This document shows positions 36,574 through 44,506 of a DNA stretch of 64,000 nucleotides, in pieces. Origin of the DNA: Microvirga sp. KLBC 81. GTDB taxonomy: Bacteria > Pseudomonadota > Alphaproteobacteria > Rhizobiales > Beijerinckiaceae. Under the pieces are notes generated by a model. It was not told the origin of the DNA and searched no databases. It worked only from the letters and a program-made list of their open reading frames with translations. Numbering within the stretch: the stretch's first letter is position 1; each line of letters opens with the position of its first letter. The stretch spans positions 28,128 through 92,127 of the forward strand of contig NZ_QDAH01000015.1 of NCBI RefSeq assembly GCF_003075415.1. Direction: 5' to 3'. The position numbers and the translations under genes are program-made.

Positions 36574-36876
36574 TCAGATCGGATTGCCTTTGATCTTGGC
36601 CACCATTTCCCAATTATCGCCGGCTGCGATCAGACAGGCTTTGCCATCCGGCATCGTCATCACCATCGACCACGATCCGGCTTGAGAGGCGAAGACTTCG
36701 AGAACCTGGCCAGGCTGGGTGAGGCCGATTCCGACAGGATCTTCCTTGTATTGCTCAGCAAGCAGTTTCACGAGCTGATCGCGCGGACCGCATGAGATCT
36801 GGGCAGAAGCCGCGGAGGGTTCGACAAGCAGGGGCAGGCTGAGGAGAGGCAGCATGGCAAGGGAGCGATGGATCAT
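36574..36876 (-). CDS. Small secreted hypothetical protein
   Basis: The 100-residue protein has a signal peptide (MIHRSLAMLPLLSLPLLV, cleavage near ASAQ) and a small mature domain with two Cys (ISCGPRDQLV; DGKACLIAAGDNWEM) that may form a disulfide. It probably lives in the periplasm. A CAGAGGA site lies about 9 bases before ATG 36876, preferred to the upstream in-frame start at 36903. Confidence 0.65.
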   Translation of the reverse strand: MIHRSLAMLPLLSLPLLVEPSAASAQISCGPRDQLVKLLAEQYKEDPVGIGLTQPGQVLEVFASQAGSWSMVMTMPDGKACLIAAGDNWEMVAKIKGNPI

Positions 36877-37095
36877 GGCACGTCCTCTGCGGTTTGCCCG
36901 CATGATCCCTTGGCGTTTCCGTCAACGCACAAAGTGTCTCAAAAGCTCCATGCCGAGAAGCACAGCAAGTTGTGCTGCATAACTGGGCGTCTTCACCAAG
37001 ATTCCGATGTCCAAACGAGGGCGGCTGCCGCTACAGTGAACTTGCCGAAATGAAAGGCGTTTTCTCGCCATCTCTCTTTTGCCGAGCGTAAAGCC

Positions 37096-37329
37096 ATGCC
37101 TCGCTTTTTCTTCAATATTCGAGACGGTTACGACGTCGACGAGGACGATGAAGGCATCGAGCTTCCCGATCTTGAGGCGGCCAAGGCCGAAGCGATCGCC
37201 ACTGTCGAAGAGCTGCGGGACGAGCTTGCGGATGCAGGCAATATCGAACTCGAGATCGTGGATGAGACAGGACGGCGTCTTCTGACGGTTCCGTTCTTCC
37301 GCGGCGGACGCAGCGGCAAGCGCCGCTAA
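37096..37329 (+). CDS. DUF6894 small protein
   Basis: The 77-residue protein with N-terminal PRFFFNIRDG and acidic centre DDEGIELPDLEAAKAEA, followed by LEIVDETGRRLLTVPF, is the DUF6894 pattern common in Methylobacteriaceae and Bradyrhizobiaceae. Function is unknown. It is cytoplasmic. Confidence 0.78.
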   Translation: MPRFFFNIRDGYDVDEDDEGIELPDLEAAKAEAIATVEELRDELADAGNIELEIVDETGRRLLTVPFFRGGRSGKRR

Positions 37330-37389
37330 GGTCTCTCACGAGAAGACCCGGCGCAAGCCGGGCCTCTTACTGGTGAGTGATCGACGCAC

Positions 37390-37641
37390 TCAGCACTCGG
37401 TTTTCTTCTGAGTGGTGGTGTCGCCGAACTCGTCCGTCTTCTGCTTCGTCTCGGTCGTACAGCCAACGCTCGAGCCGGTGGTCACAGTCGTCGACGATGT
37501 CGTGCTCGGTTCGCGCTTCTGCTCGATCGTCGTCTTGCTGCCGAGGATGCCTTCCTCTTTCTTGATGGTCGTCGTGGTGTCCTGAGCGAAGGCCGCCGTA
37601 CTAAGCACAGTGGCGGCAAAAACGAACGCTAACTTCTTCAT
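37390..37641 (-). CDS. Small secreted Thr/Lys-rich protein
   Basis: The 83-residue protein has a signal peptide (MKKLAFVFAATVLSTAAFAQ) and a Thr/Lys/Glu-rich low-complexity mature part with two Cys (VGCTTETKQK and terminal EC). No domain was recognised. It lies downstream of the KDPGal aldolase gene on the same strand. Confidence 0.6.
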   Translation of the reverse strand: MKKLAFVFAATVLSTAAFAQDTTTTIKKEEGILGSKTTIEQKREPSTTSSTTVTTGSSVGCTTETKQKTDEFGDTTTQKKTEC

Positions 37642-37721
37642 GTCTGAAGCTCCATGGTTCAAGCCTTTGCCGTGTGAACGTCGTCCGCCCGTGGCGGTTC
37701 CTGCAAAGGCTCGGGACAGCT

Positions 37722-38333
37722 TCAGCCCGCACGCAGATCTTTCCATGCGGATGAGAAGGCACGCGCATTGCGGCCAATCTCTTCGACAGTCATGGACGGC
37801 GTGAAGAGAGCAGAACCCAAACCGAACCCGTTGGCGCCTGCATCGACGTAGGCCTTCATATTGTCAGGCTTGATGCCGCCGACCGGCAGCACGATCGTCT
37901 CCTTGGGCAGAACCGCCCTCCAAGCCTTCACGACCGCCGGAGGAATGGCTTCCGCCGGGAAGATCTTGATGGCGTCGGCCCCAGCCTTCAGCGCGGTAAA
38001 GGCTTCCGTTGGCGTTGCGACGCCTGGGGTGCAAATCATCCGATGTTCCTTGGCGCGCCGGATCACATCGAGATCGGCATGAGGCATGACGATGAGCTTG
38101 CCGCCCACATCACGGATGCCGTCCACCTGCTGAGGATCAAGAACGGTCCCGGCGCCGACGAGGACATCGCCCGGCATCGCCTTGGCCAGGATTTCGATGC
38201 TGCGGAACGGCTCCGGCGAATTCAGCGGAACCTCGATGATGCGAAAACCCGCCTCAACAAGAGCAAGGCCGACGGTTTCGGCCGCATCAGGACGCAGCCC
38301 GCGAAGGATCGCGATCAGGGGAAGATCGGTCAT
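37722..38333 (-). CDS. dgoA: 2-dehydro-3-deoxy-6-phosphogalactonate aldolase
   Basis: The 203-residue KDPG/KDPGal aldolase-family TIM barrel splits KDPGal to pyruvate and glyceraldehyde 3-phosphate in galactonate (De Ley-Doudoroff) catabolism. Evidence: LIAILRGLRPDAA, catalytic Glu34 in IIEVPLNSPEP, GAGTVLDP, and Schiff-base Lys123 in DAIKIFPAE. PLNSPEP and IAILRGL favour the DgoA branch over Eda. No galactonate kinase or dehydratase is nearby. ATG 38333 is used. Confidence 0.87.
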   Translation of the reverse strand: MTDLPLIAILRGLRPDAAETVGLALVEAGFRIIEVPLNSPEPFRSIEILAKAMPGDVLVGAGTVLDPQQVDGIRDVGGKLIVMPHADLDVIRRAKEHRMICTPGVATPTEAFTALKAGADAIKIFPAEAIPPAVVKAWRAVLPKETIVLPVGGIKPDNMKAYVDAGANGFGLGSALFTPSMTVEEIGRNARAFSSAWKDLRAG

Positions 38334-38394
38334 ATAGCCCCGCAACAAGACAGCACCTCTTTGAAAGCATGTATCGATGACGAGAACTTAACGC

Positions 38395-38426
38395 AAAAGT
38401 CGCGCGGGTTTTCCAGCGACTTTTGC
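38395..38426. repeat. Inverted repeat upstream of dgoA
   Basis: AAAAGTCGC and GCGACTTTT separated by about 12 bases. It might be an operator or a hairpin at the 5' side of the dgoA gene. The flanking 38349-38629 stretch holds no gene. Confidence 0.5.
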
Positions 38427-38629
38427 GCTCTGCTGCGCTCAGTTCGCAGCGACTAATTGCTTTTGATGGACCAACTGCACTAGCTTCAACCTCTGGGGTT
38501 TTTAGAGCGGTTTATCATTGATCGAACATCTCGTCCCATAGGGTCTCGTGATCGAAGACGTGTTTGGGAAGGGCTAGGGACAAATTGACCAAGGGCCGCA
38601 GCGCGTTTGCGCCTCGGGGAGCCCCTGGA

Positions 38630-38911
38630 TCACTCCCGTGTAACTAGCGTCACCGCAGCAGCGATGTATCGCGCAACGCTACCGATGGTATCGCGCCCGC
38701 CGGCGCTGTGCTCGATGAACCAATCTTCTAGGGCAATGCCTGAATACAGTTCCTCAGTGCCGGCGAAGAACTGCATGAGCTTCATGGAATCGAAGGCCAG
38801 ATCCCTGGTAAGCGACATGCTCATTTCGACTTTTGCGATGCTGCCTTCACCTATCCATTCGCACAGGTCGGTAATTTGGCGAGCGATATTCGCCTCCGAG
38901 TAAAAAGTCAT
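38630..38911 (-). CDS. Orphan acyl-carrier-protein-like protein
   Basis: The 93-residue protein has the carrier-protein four-helix pattern with a phosphopantetheine-type site LAFDSMKLMQFF (Asp41-Ser42). The family pattern is DSL; here it is DSM. No fatty-acid or polyketide enzyme gene is close. It might serve a specialised lipid, e.g. lipid A very-long-chain acyl addition (AcpXL-like, about 92 residues), but it lacks that neighbourhood. AAGGGG lies 7 bases before the ATG. Confidence 0.65.
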   Translation of the reverse strand: MTFYSEANIARQITDLCEWIGEGSIAKVEMSMSLTRDLAFDSMKLMQFFAGTEELYSGIALEDWFIEHSAGGRDTIGSVARYIAAAVTLVTRE

Positions 38912-39220
38912 CCTTTGCCCCTTGGAGACTTAGGTTAAGTCGTCAGAAAAATGTACTTTGTAATGTAACGCCGCAATATAGTTCTTGATTCGCGAAAATG
39001 CAACGTTATCAGCCCTATCTTCCATGATAAAAGTGAGAAGACGAAACATTGGATCAAAATGCAACGTGAATTAGATTTGGCTTTGCTGTCGCAACCCCAA
39101 ATGATTGCGTGCCGCCAGATATTTCGCGGTCACTCGTACAGGATTTGCAAGCGGCCCTCTTCGTGAGCTACAGACGCGCACACCTCCCGGTGGGGAGGAG
39201 ATCCTCGTTCGAGCACCATC
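38912..39220. other. AT-rich intergenic region
   Basis: 309 bases between the divergent ACP-like and Lrp genes, markedly AT-rich from 38935 to 39110. It holds both promoters. No gene, RNA or repeat was recognised. Confidence 0.45.
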
Positions 39221-39733
39221 ATGAAGCCGCCTGCGAAGCTGCCGTTCCGTCCAGCTAAGTCTGCTTTCGACCGGATCGATCTTTCGATCCTCGATGCGCT
39301 GCGCCAGAACGGCCGTATCACCTATCAGGCCTTGTCAGACCGTGTCGGGCTCTCGCCACGTCCCTGCCTGGAGCGGGTCAAGCGCCTGGAGCAGAAGGGG
39401 GTTATCCGCGGCTATACGGCTCTCGTCGACCCTTCGGCGATAGGCCATGACATCATTGCGCTTGCTGGAATCAGCATGCGCGACCCTTCCGCAGGAGTGC
39501 GGCAGCGGCTTGAGAAGGCCTTGCTCGAACACCCGGCGGTCGTTGAATTGCAGGTCGTGAACGGCGAGTACGATTACATCGCCCGTATCGTTGCGCCGAC
39601 ACTTGCGGTCTACGAGGCGCTTACCGGAGCCATCCTTGCCGATACGGCATACGGCATTGGCCGCATTCACACGACCTTCGTTCTCAAAACCCTGAAGAGC
39701 TTCGACGGCTATCCTATCACTGTCGAAACCTAG
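39221..39733 (+). CDS. Lrp/AsnC-family transcriptional regulator
   Basis: The 170-residue regulator has an N-terminal HTH (DLSILDALRQNGRITYQALS, then DRVGLSPRPCLERVKRLEQK) and a C-terminal RAM/ACT-like ligand domain (VVELQVVNGEYDYIARIVAP). It senses amino acids and forms octamers in known members. It stands alone; its target is unknown. The TAG stop is part of the CTAG that edges the adjacent repeat element. Confidence 0.88.
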   Translation: MKPPAKLPFRPAKSAFDRIDLSILDALRQNGRITYQALSDRVGLSPRPCLERVKRLEQKGVIRGYTALVDPSAIGHDIIALAGISMRDPSAGVRQRLEKALLEHPAVVELQVVNGEYDYIARIVAPTLAVYEALTGAILADTAYGIGRIHTTFVLKTLKSFDGYPITVET

Positions 39734-39922
39734 ACCATCGTGCGGAAAAGTGGACCCGGTTTTCGCTGGCGCGGCCCTTCGGGTCGCTCTCAACGATGCT
39801 CTCATTGGAGGAGAAAGCATCGGATGGGTCCCAAAAGTGCAGATCCACTTTTCACGTCCGATGCTGTAGCGCGACGCATTTTTAACGGCGAACCGAATCC
39901 ACTTCGCCGAAAAATGCTCTAG
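39730..39922. repeat. Interspersed hairpin repeat, copy 3, CTAG at both edges
   Basis: Main element 39730-39869 in the orientation CTAGACCATCGTGCGGAA ... CCGATGCTGTAG, plus a tail to the second CTAG (39919-39922). The arms AAAAGTG(C)AGATCCACTTTT form the inner hairpin. The stop codons of the two convergent flanking genes lie in the edging CTAGs. Confidence 0.85.
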
Positions 39923-40944
39923 GATGGCGCGCGGCGCAGGCATTGCTGCGCGGCTCGGGAGATCTGCGTCCGCTCCTCTGCGCTCGTCGTGCCGCTGAGG
40001 ACTTTTCGCCACAATTCGCTTTGGCGCAGCATGTCGACCGTGCAGGAGCACAAGGCGTTACAGGTCTGTGGTTGAGCGTTCTGCATCAGGCAGGTCGAAA
40101 CGCATTCATTCATGAATGGCTGTGCCTCGGCTCCTGGATTCGGTCCGATGATCTGCAGCACTCCATAGAGAAACCCAAGCAATACGAGCTGATGGATGAG
40201 GTAGATCGGAAGGCTTTTTCGTCCGGCCCAGACAAGGGTTCGGGATAGTGCATCCGTCGCCCGCCATCGCGCAAGGCGCATGGTCTCGGCTTGTTTCAGG
40301 AGCAGCTTACCGAGAGCGACACCGATCAGAACCATGCTGAACCATGGAAAGACAGGCACATAATCGTTCGTCAGTGGATCCGTGGCGCCGAGCCCCAGCC
40401 AATCGAGATAGGGCACATCGAGCGCGGGGCTCGTAAAGATCGTGGGAGCGGCCAGACACATGACCGCGGCCAGCAAAGTGAGGGCAGGGTGCAGCCGCAG
40501 GAACGGGAGCGCCAGCACACTCGACACGGCGATGCAGTGAAGAATGCCGAAGAAGATATAGCTCTCAGGAAACGCGAAGAACGTGACGAGAGTGACGGCC
40601 AGCGCCGCTCCGCCCACCTTCATGAGCCGTCTCAAGAAGGGAAGGCGGCGGAAACCTTGCGCATGGGCGAGAGCAAGTCCCACGCCAGCAAGGAGCAGGA
40701 ATGAGCCTGCAATCCCACGCGCGAACCAGCGCCATGCCGGCACCTGGAGAATGTTGGTTTCGATCAGCTTCAGAAAGCTCAGATCCCAGCTGAAGTGGTA
40801 GACGATCATGGCTGCGATCGCGAGCCCGCGAGCCACGTCGATGGCATCCCAGCGCTGGGATGCGACGACTTGGGTGCGCCCGGCTATCGCAGGAGCGTAA
40901 GTCTTTTCCTGAGAGGATGGCGCGCGAGAAAGATCGTCGTTCAC
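39919..40944 (-). CDS. DUF1624 / heparan-alpha-glucosaminide acetyltransferase-like membrane protein
   Basis: The 341-residue multi-pass membrane protein has the family start RWDAIDVARGLAIAAMIVYH, about eight helices, and the late SLPIYLIHQLVLLGFLYGV. The family is related to membrane acyltransferases that move acetyl groups across the membrane. A Cys-rich C-terminal tail (CVSTCLMQNAQPQTCNALCSC) is unusual and probably periplasmic or cytoplasmic disulfide or metal binding. The GTG start has AGGATCA upstream. Confidence 0.8.
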   Translation of the reverse strand: MNDDLSRAPSSQEKTYAPAIAGRTQVVASQRWDAIDVARGLAIAAMIVYHFSWDLSFLKLIETNILQVPAWRWFARGIAGSFLLLAGVGLALAHAQGFRRLPFLRRLMKVGGAALAVTLVTFFAFPESYIFFGILHCIAVSSVLALPFLRLHPALTLLAAVMCLAAPTIFTSPALDVPYLDWLGLGATDPLTNDYVPVFPWFSMVLIGVALGKLLLKQAETMRLARWRATDALSRTLVWAGRKSLPIYLIHQLVLLGFLYGVLQIIGPNPGAEAQPFMNECVSTCLMQNAQPQTCNALCSCTVDMLRQSELWRKVLSGTTSAEERTQISRAAQQCLRRAPS

Positions 40945-41009
40945 GTGATGCTGATCCTGTGGTTCATGGAGGCATTTCTATCCCGCCCTGCACGTTCTAT
41001 ATCAGTGAC

Positions 41010-41765
41010 ATGACCGAGAACCTCGCCACGTCAATCGCCACATTGCAGGAAATGATTCAAGACGCCCGGATCGTCGCCGGTTTCACTGGGGCGGGCATCT
41101 CGACGGAAAGTGGCGTTCCAGATTTCCGCTCTCCCAACAGTCCCTGGATGCATAACAAGCCGATCCCCTTCCAGCATTTCGTCCAAAGCGCCGAAGCGCG
41201 GCAGGAGGCATGGCGACGCAAGTTCGTTATGGACGATCTCTACCGCGAGGCCCAGCCGAGCCAAGGGCATATCGGCATCGCATCGCTCATCGCGTCGGGT
41301 CGGATGCCTGCGGTGATCACCCAGAACATCGATGGGCTCCATCAGGCTTCGGGCCTCTCCGAGGAGCAGGTGATCGAATTGCATGGCAACGGCACCTACG
41401 CAAAGTGCCTCTCGTGCGGACGTCGCCACGAGCTTGACTGGGTGAGGCGGCATTTCGAAGGGAATGGCGAACCGCCCGAGTGCATCAATTGCGGCGGCAT
41501 TCTCAAATCCGCGACCGTTTCCTTCGGCCAGGCCATGCCGGAGGAAGCCATGCGCCGGGCACAGAAGCTCACAGCGAGCTGCGATCTCTTCCTGGCTGTG
41601 GGATCCTCCCTGGTCGTCTATCCCGCGGCCGCCTTTCCGGCTTTCGCGAAGGAGAACGGGGCGCAGCTCGTGATCGTCAATCGCGAGCCGACCCCCCTCG
41701 ACGAGATGGCAGACTTGGTGATCCATGCGGAAATCGGGACCGTGCTGTCGGCATTTGTCTCGTAA
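41010..41765 (+). CDS. cobB: Sir2-family NAD-dependent protein deacylase
   Basis: The 251-residue sirtuin shows GAGISTESGVPDFRS (NAD site, from about 27), TQNIDGLH, catalytic His125 in ELHGNG, a zinc site Cys133/Cys136 and Cys158/Cys161, and the C-terminal GSSLVVYPAA and NREPTPLD. It removes acyl groups from lysine in proteins using NAD. Start ATG 41010 follows the family; the longer frame from 40860 is antisense to the DUF1624 gene. Confidence 0.92.
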   Translation: MTENLATSIATLQEMIQDARIVAGFTGAGISTESGVPDFRSPNSPWMHNKPIPFQHFVQSAEARQEAWRRKFVMDDLYREAQPSQGHIGIASLIASGRMPAVITQNIDGLHQASGLSEEQVIELHGNGTYAKCLSCGRRHELDWVRRHFEGNGEPPECINCGGILKSATVSFGQAMPEEAMRRAQKLTASCDLFLAVGSSLVVYPAAAFPAFAKENGAQLVIVNREPTPLDEMADLVIHAEIGTVLSAFVS

Positions 41766-41894
41766 TTTCAATGCTCTCGCCGGATGCTGAAAATTTCATC
41801 GCATTTTAAGGGCTGTTTCCGGCTTCCCCTGATTCAGGACGATGTTATCCTCTTTTTAAGAATCGGGCTTTTTGATTCGAGTTTGGGTTTATTC

Positions 41895-42515
41895 ATGACT
41901 GGCGATTTCGGCTCTAACTCCTTCAATCTTCGAGAGGAAAATCCCTCTTTCGATCAAGGACGGCGCGAGGCCTCTCAGCCGATTGCGGAAGAGAACCCTG
42001 TTGAACTCATTCAGGTGAGCGGCCGGATCAAGTGGTTCGACGTTGCCAAGGGCTTCGGCTTCATCGTGCCCGATAACGGTATGCCCGATGTCCTGTTGCA
42101 CGTGACCTGCCTCCGGCGCGAGGGATACCAAGCTGCGAACGAGGGTGCCCGTATCGTGGTTGAGGCGGTCCAGCGCCCCCGCGGGCTCCAGGCTTTCCGG
42201 ATTCTCTCGCTCGATGAATCGACGGCCCTGCATCCTTCGGAGCTCCCGCTGCCGCGCACCCATGTTCAGGTGGTGCCGACGAGCGGTCTGGAGCCTGCGG
42301 TCGTGAAGTGGTTCAACCGCCTGCGCGGCTTCGGTTTTCTGACGCAGGGCGAGGGCAAGCCGGACATTTTCGTCCATATGGAAACCCTCCGCCGCTATGG
42401 CATTGCAGAACTGAAGCCCGGTGAGCGCGTCTTCGTGCGCTTCGGCGACGGTTCGAAGGGCCTCATGGCCGCCGAGGTTCGTCTCGCCGACATGGCTCTG
42501 CCACACTCCCACTGA
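41895..42515 (+). CDS. Double cold-shock-domain protein
   Basis: The 206-residue protein has two cold-shock domains, each with RNP motifs: first IKWFDVAKGFGFIVPDNG (about 48-65) with DVLLHV; second VKWFNRLRGFGFLTQGEG (about 137-154) with DIFVHM. It binds single-stranded RNA or DNA. Two-domain CSPs of this length are typical of alphaproteobacteria. The DUF192 gene follows at 12 bases and may be co-transcribed. Confidence 0.9.
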   Translation: MTGDFGSNSFNLREENPSFDQGRREASQPIAEENPVELIQVSGRIKWFDVAKGFGFIVPDNGMPDVLLHVTCLRREGYQAANEGARIVVEAVQRPRGLQAFRILSLDESTALHPSELPLPRTHVQVVPTSGLEPAVVKWFNRLRGFGFLTQGEGKPDIFVHMETLRRYGIAELKPGERVFVRFGDGSKGLMAAEVRLADMALPHSH

Positions 42516-42527
42516 CAGGCTTCCTTC

Positions 42528-42983
42528 GTGTTCCAGCGCCTCCGCCCGGTTTTCCCGGCCCTCGGCCTTGTGGTTGCCCTGGCCGGGGCAGCGTATGCGC
42601 AGGCTCTCGAGGTCTTGTCCGTCGTGACACAGGGCGGGCAACGGCAGAGCTTTCAGGTCGAGGTTGCCCGCAACGATGCTGACCGGGCACAGGGACTGAT
42701 GTTCCGCCGCTCCATGGCTCCTGACCGGGGCATGTTGTTCGATTTCGGCCGGGTCGAACCGGTCTCCATGTGGATGCAGAACACCTACCTGTCTCTGGAT
42801 ATGCTTTTCATCCGGCAGGATGGCACCATCGCCCGGATTGCCGCCAATACGGAACCTTTGTCCACCCGCACCATCCCCTCCGGCGAGCCTGTTCTCGCCG
42901 TTCTGGAGCTGAATGCGGGTACGGCGGCCCGGCTTGGAATCAAGGCTGGAGACCGGATCGAGCATCCACTCTTCAAGCAGTAG
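42528..42983 (+). CDS. DUF192 family secreted protein
   Basis: The 151-residue protein starts at GTG with a signal peptide (cleavage near AYAQA). The DUF192 core is FQVEVARNDADRAQGLMFRR, MLFDFGRVEPVSMWMQNT and VLELNAGTAARLGIKAGD. Function of the family is unclear. Its place next to cold-shock genes is common in alphaproteobacteria. Confidence 0.88.
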   Translation: MFQRLRPVFPALGLVVALAGAAYAQALEVLSVVTQGGQRQSFQVEVARNDADRAQGLMFRRSMAPDRGMLFDFGRVEPVSMWMQNTYLSLDMLFIRQDGTIARIAANTEPLSTRTIPSGEPVLAVLELNAGTAARLGIKAGDRIEHPLFKQ

Positions 42984-43411
42984 ACCGCGTTCAGGTGCGG
43001 CTAGCTCAGGTGATCTACCAAATTCAATCTCCGCCTATGGATACGCCGGGGTCTCGATGAGACCGAACCTTGCCGTGGCAACCCAGCGCTGGTGATGCTA
43101 AGTGCTGAATTGCCTCAAGCGTAGGTATTACTTGTGGCAAATGCGCCGAACTTATAAGGTCTCAAGCTCTCGCAACGTCAAAGGCGAGTGAGAATGCGAT
43201 TTCGGGGCGCTACTCCAAGTTGTTGTCTGGTCTTTCTCTCAATTGAGCGAACGAAATCTTGTGCCATTGCAGAGAAACAACATTACAATAATTTCCCCTG
43301 CCGTGATGAGCTGAGTGCTTCAAGAGAAGATATACATCATCGGGCCAGTCGACAGAGACGTCTTGCAGCGTCAGCCAGGCTCCTGGCCGCCCCTGCTGCT
43401 GGGAGTAAGTG
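42984..43411. other. Intergenic region upstream of tandem AraC genes
   Basis: 428 bases with no supported gene; a frame at 43188 has no domain and no ribosome site. Composition is lower in GC than neighbours at 43230-43340, suggesting the AraC promoter. Confidence 0.4.
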
Positions 43412-44476
43412 ATGAGCAGACATATGGCTGCCGCTATGCTCCGGAAACCGAATGACAAGGATCAGGCGGAGCAGCCCCAGGCCCCGCAGAACAGCCAGAT
43501 CATTGACGAGGTCTTGCATTCCAAAAGGCTCGATGAACTCGAGCATGCCCTGAATGTACAAGTCTCTCCGCAGAGGTTTAGGAGCTCCTCGGCTGGCGAT
43601 CATGCTAATGGCATGCTCGCCTTCCGAGGCCAGGGCTACTTCGGAATCTTTCGTGCCCGGATCGGGCGTAACATCGATGTCGTCCTGGAGCCAGATGAGG
43701 CTGACGATCGGATAGCGTTCGTCATGTCGGCATCGGGAACGGGGGAAGTACTCCTGAACAGACACATGTATTCGCACTCAGCGGACCAGGCGGTCATTTT
43801 TCCGTCCGGTCCAGAGAGAATAGTGAGATTCGCTCAAGACACGGAAGTCAAAGTCTTTATGGCAGACCGCGTGAAGATGGCGGAGTGCTGCGCCAAGCTG
43901 CTGGGGCATGACATTCCAGGTTTCGTCAACTTCGACATTTCGGCCGATCTCGAGACCGCCTCCGGGCGCAGCTGGCTGCGGCTTCTGAGCTATGCCGAAG
44001 CCGAGCTGGCCGACCCGCACGCTTTCATCCGGCAGTCGCCAGTGGCCTGGCGGCAGTTCGAACAGCAGCTGCTCACCGGCTTTCTCCTCTCTCACCAGCA
44101 TGGCTACTCGCAGGCCCTGCTGGCACCTCAGGCTGCGGCCGTACCGTTCTACGTCAAGCGGGCGGAAGCCTACATCGAGGCGCACTTTGCCGAGCCGTTG
44201 TCGCTGGCCGATCTGGCGGCTCAGGCGGGGGTGAGCGCGCGCAGCCTGCAGAACGGGTTTCAGAACTTCCGCAACATCACGCCGATGGGGTTCCTGCGCT
44301 CCGTGCGGCTGCGGCGGGCGCATGAGGCGCTGCTGTCAGCAGATCCTGCCGTCGTGACGGTGACGCAGATCGCATCAGCCTGCGGCTTCACGCATCTGGG
44401 CGAGTTCGGGACGGCCTACCGGCGTGTCTTTGGCGTGACGCCAGGTCAGACGCTGCAGAAAAAGCTGCGGCTGTAG
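43412..44476 (+). CDS. AraC-family transcriptional regulator, upstream copy
   Basis: The 354-residue regulator has an N-terminal AraC-binding-like domain (SQIIDEVLHSKRLDELEHAL; ADDRIAFVMSASG) and a C-terminal double HTH (LADLAAQAGVSARSLQNGFQ and the ITPMGFLRSVRLRRAHEALL core). GGGAG lies 6 bases before ATG 43412. From base 43849 on, the DNA is identical to the next gene, so the two C-terminal halves bind the same DNA while the sensor halves have diverged. Confidence 0.9.
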   Translation: MSRHMAAAMLRKPNDKDQAEQPQAPQNSQIIDEVLHSKRLDELEHALNVQVSPQRFRSSSAGDHANGMLAFRGQGYFGIFRARIGRNIDVVLEPDEADDRIAFVMSASGTGEVLLNRHMYSHSADQAVIFPSGPERIVRFAQDTEVKVFMADRVKMAECCAKLLGHDIPGFVNFDISADLETASGRSWLRLLSYAEAELADPHAFIRQSPVAWRQFEQQLLTGFLLSHQHGYSQALLAPQAAAVPFYVKRAEAYIEAHFAEPLSLADLAAQAGVSARSLQNGFQNFRNITPMGFLRSVRLRRAHEALLSADPAVVTVTQIASACGFTHLGEFGTAYRRVFGVTPGQTLQKKLRL

Positions 44477-44488
44477 AGTGTGTTCCTG
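43849..44488 (+). repeat. Exact 640-bp direct repeat, copy 1
   Basis: Identical by eye to 44908-45547 (offset 1059), covering the last about 208 codons of the AraC gene plus 12 bases past its stop. Identity starts at CAAAGTCTTTATGG and ends at GTGTTCCTG. Confidence 0.93.
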
Positions 44489-44506
44489 ATATGAGGGGGT
44501 AAGTCC

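Noticed and set aside
41889..42965. Long minus-strand open frame (358 codons) opposite the cold-shock and DUF192 genes
   Set aside because: It runs across two genes with clear domains on the plus strand; its translation is Arg/His/Gly-rich with no family resemblance, as expected for antisense frames in GC-rich DNA.
43188..43409. 74-codon frame before the first AraC gene
   Set aside because: No ribosome site or domain; composition and position suggest promoter DNA.
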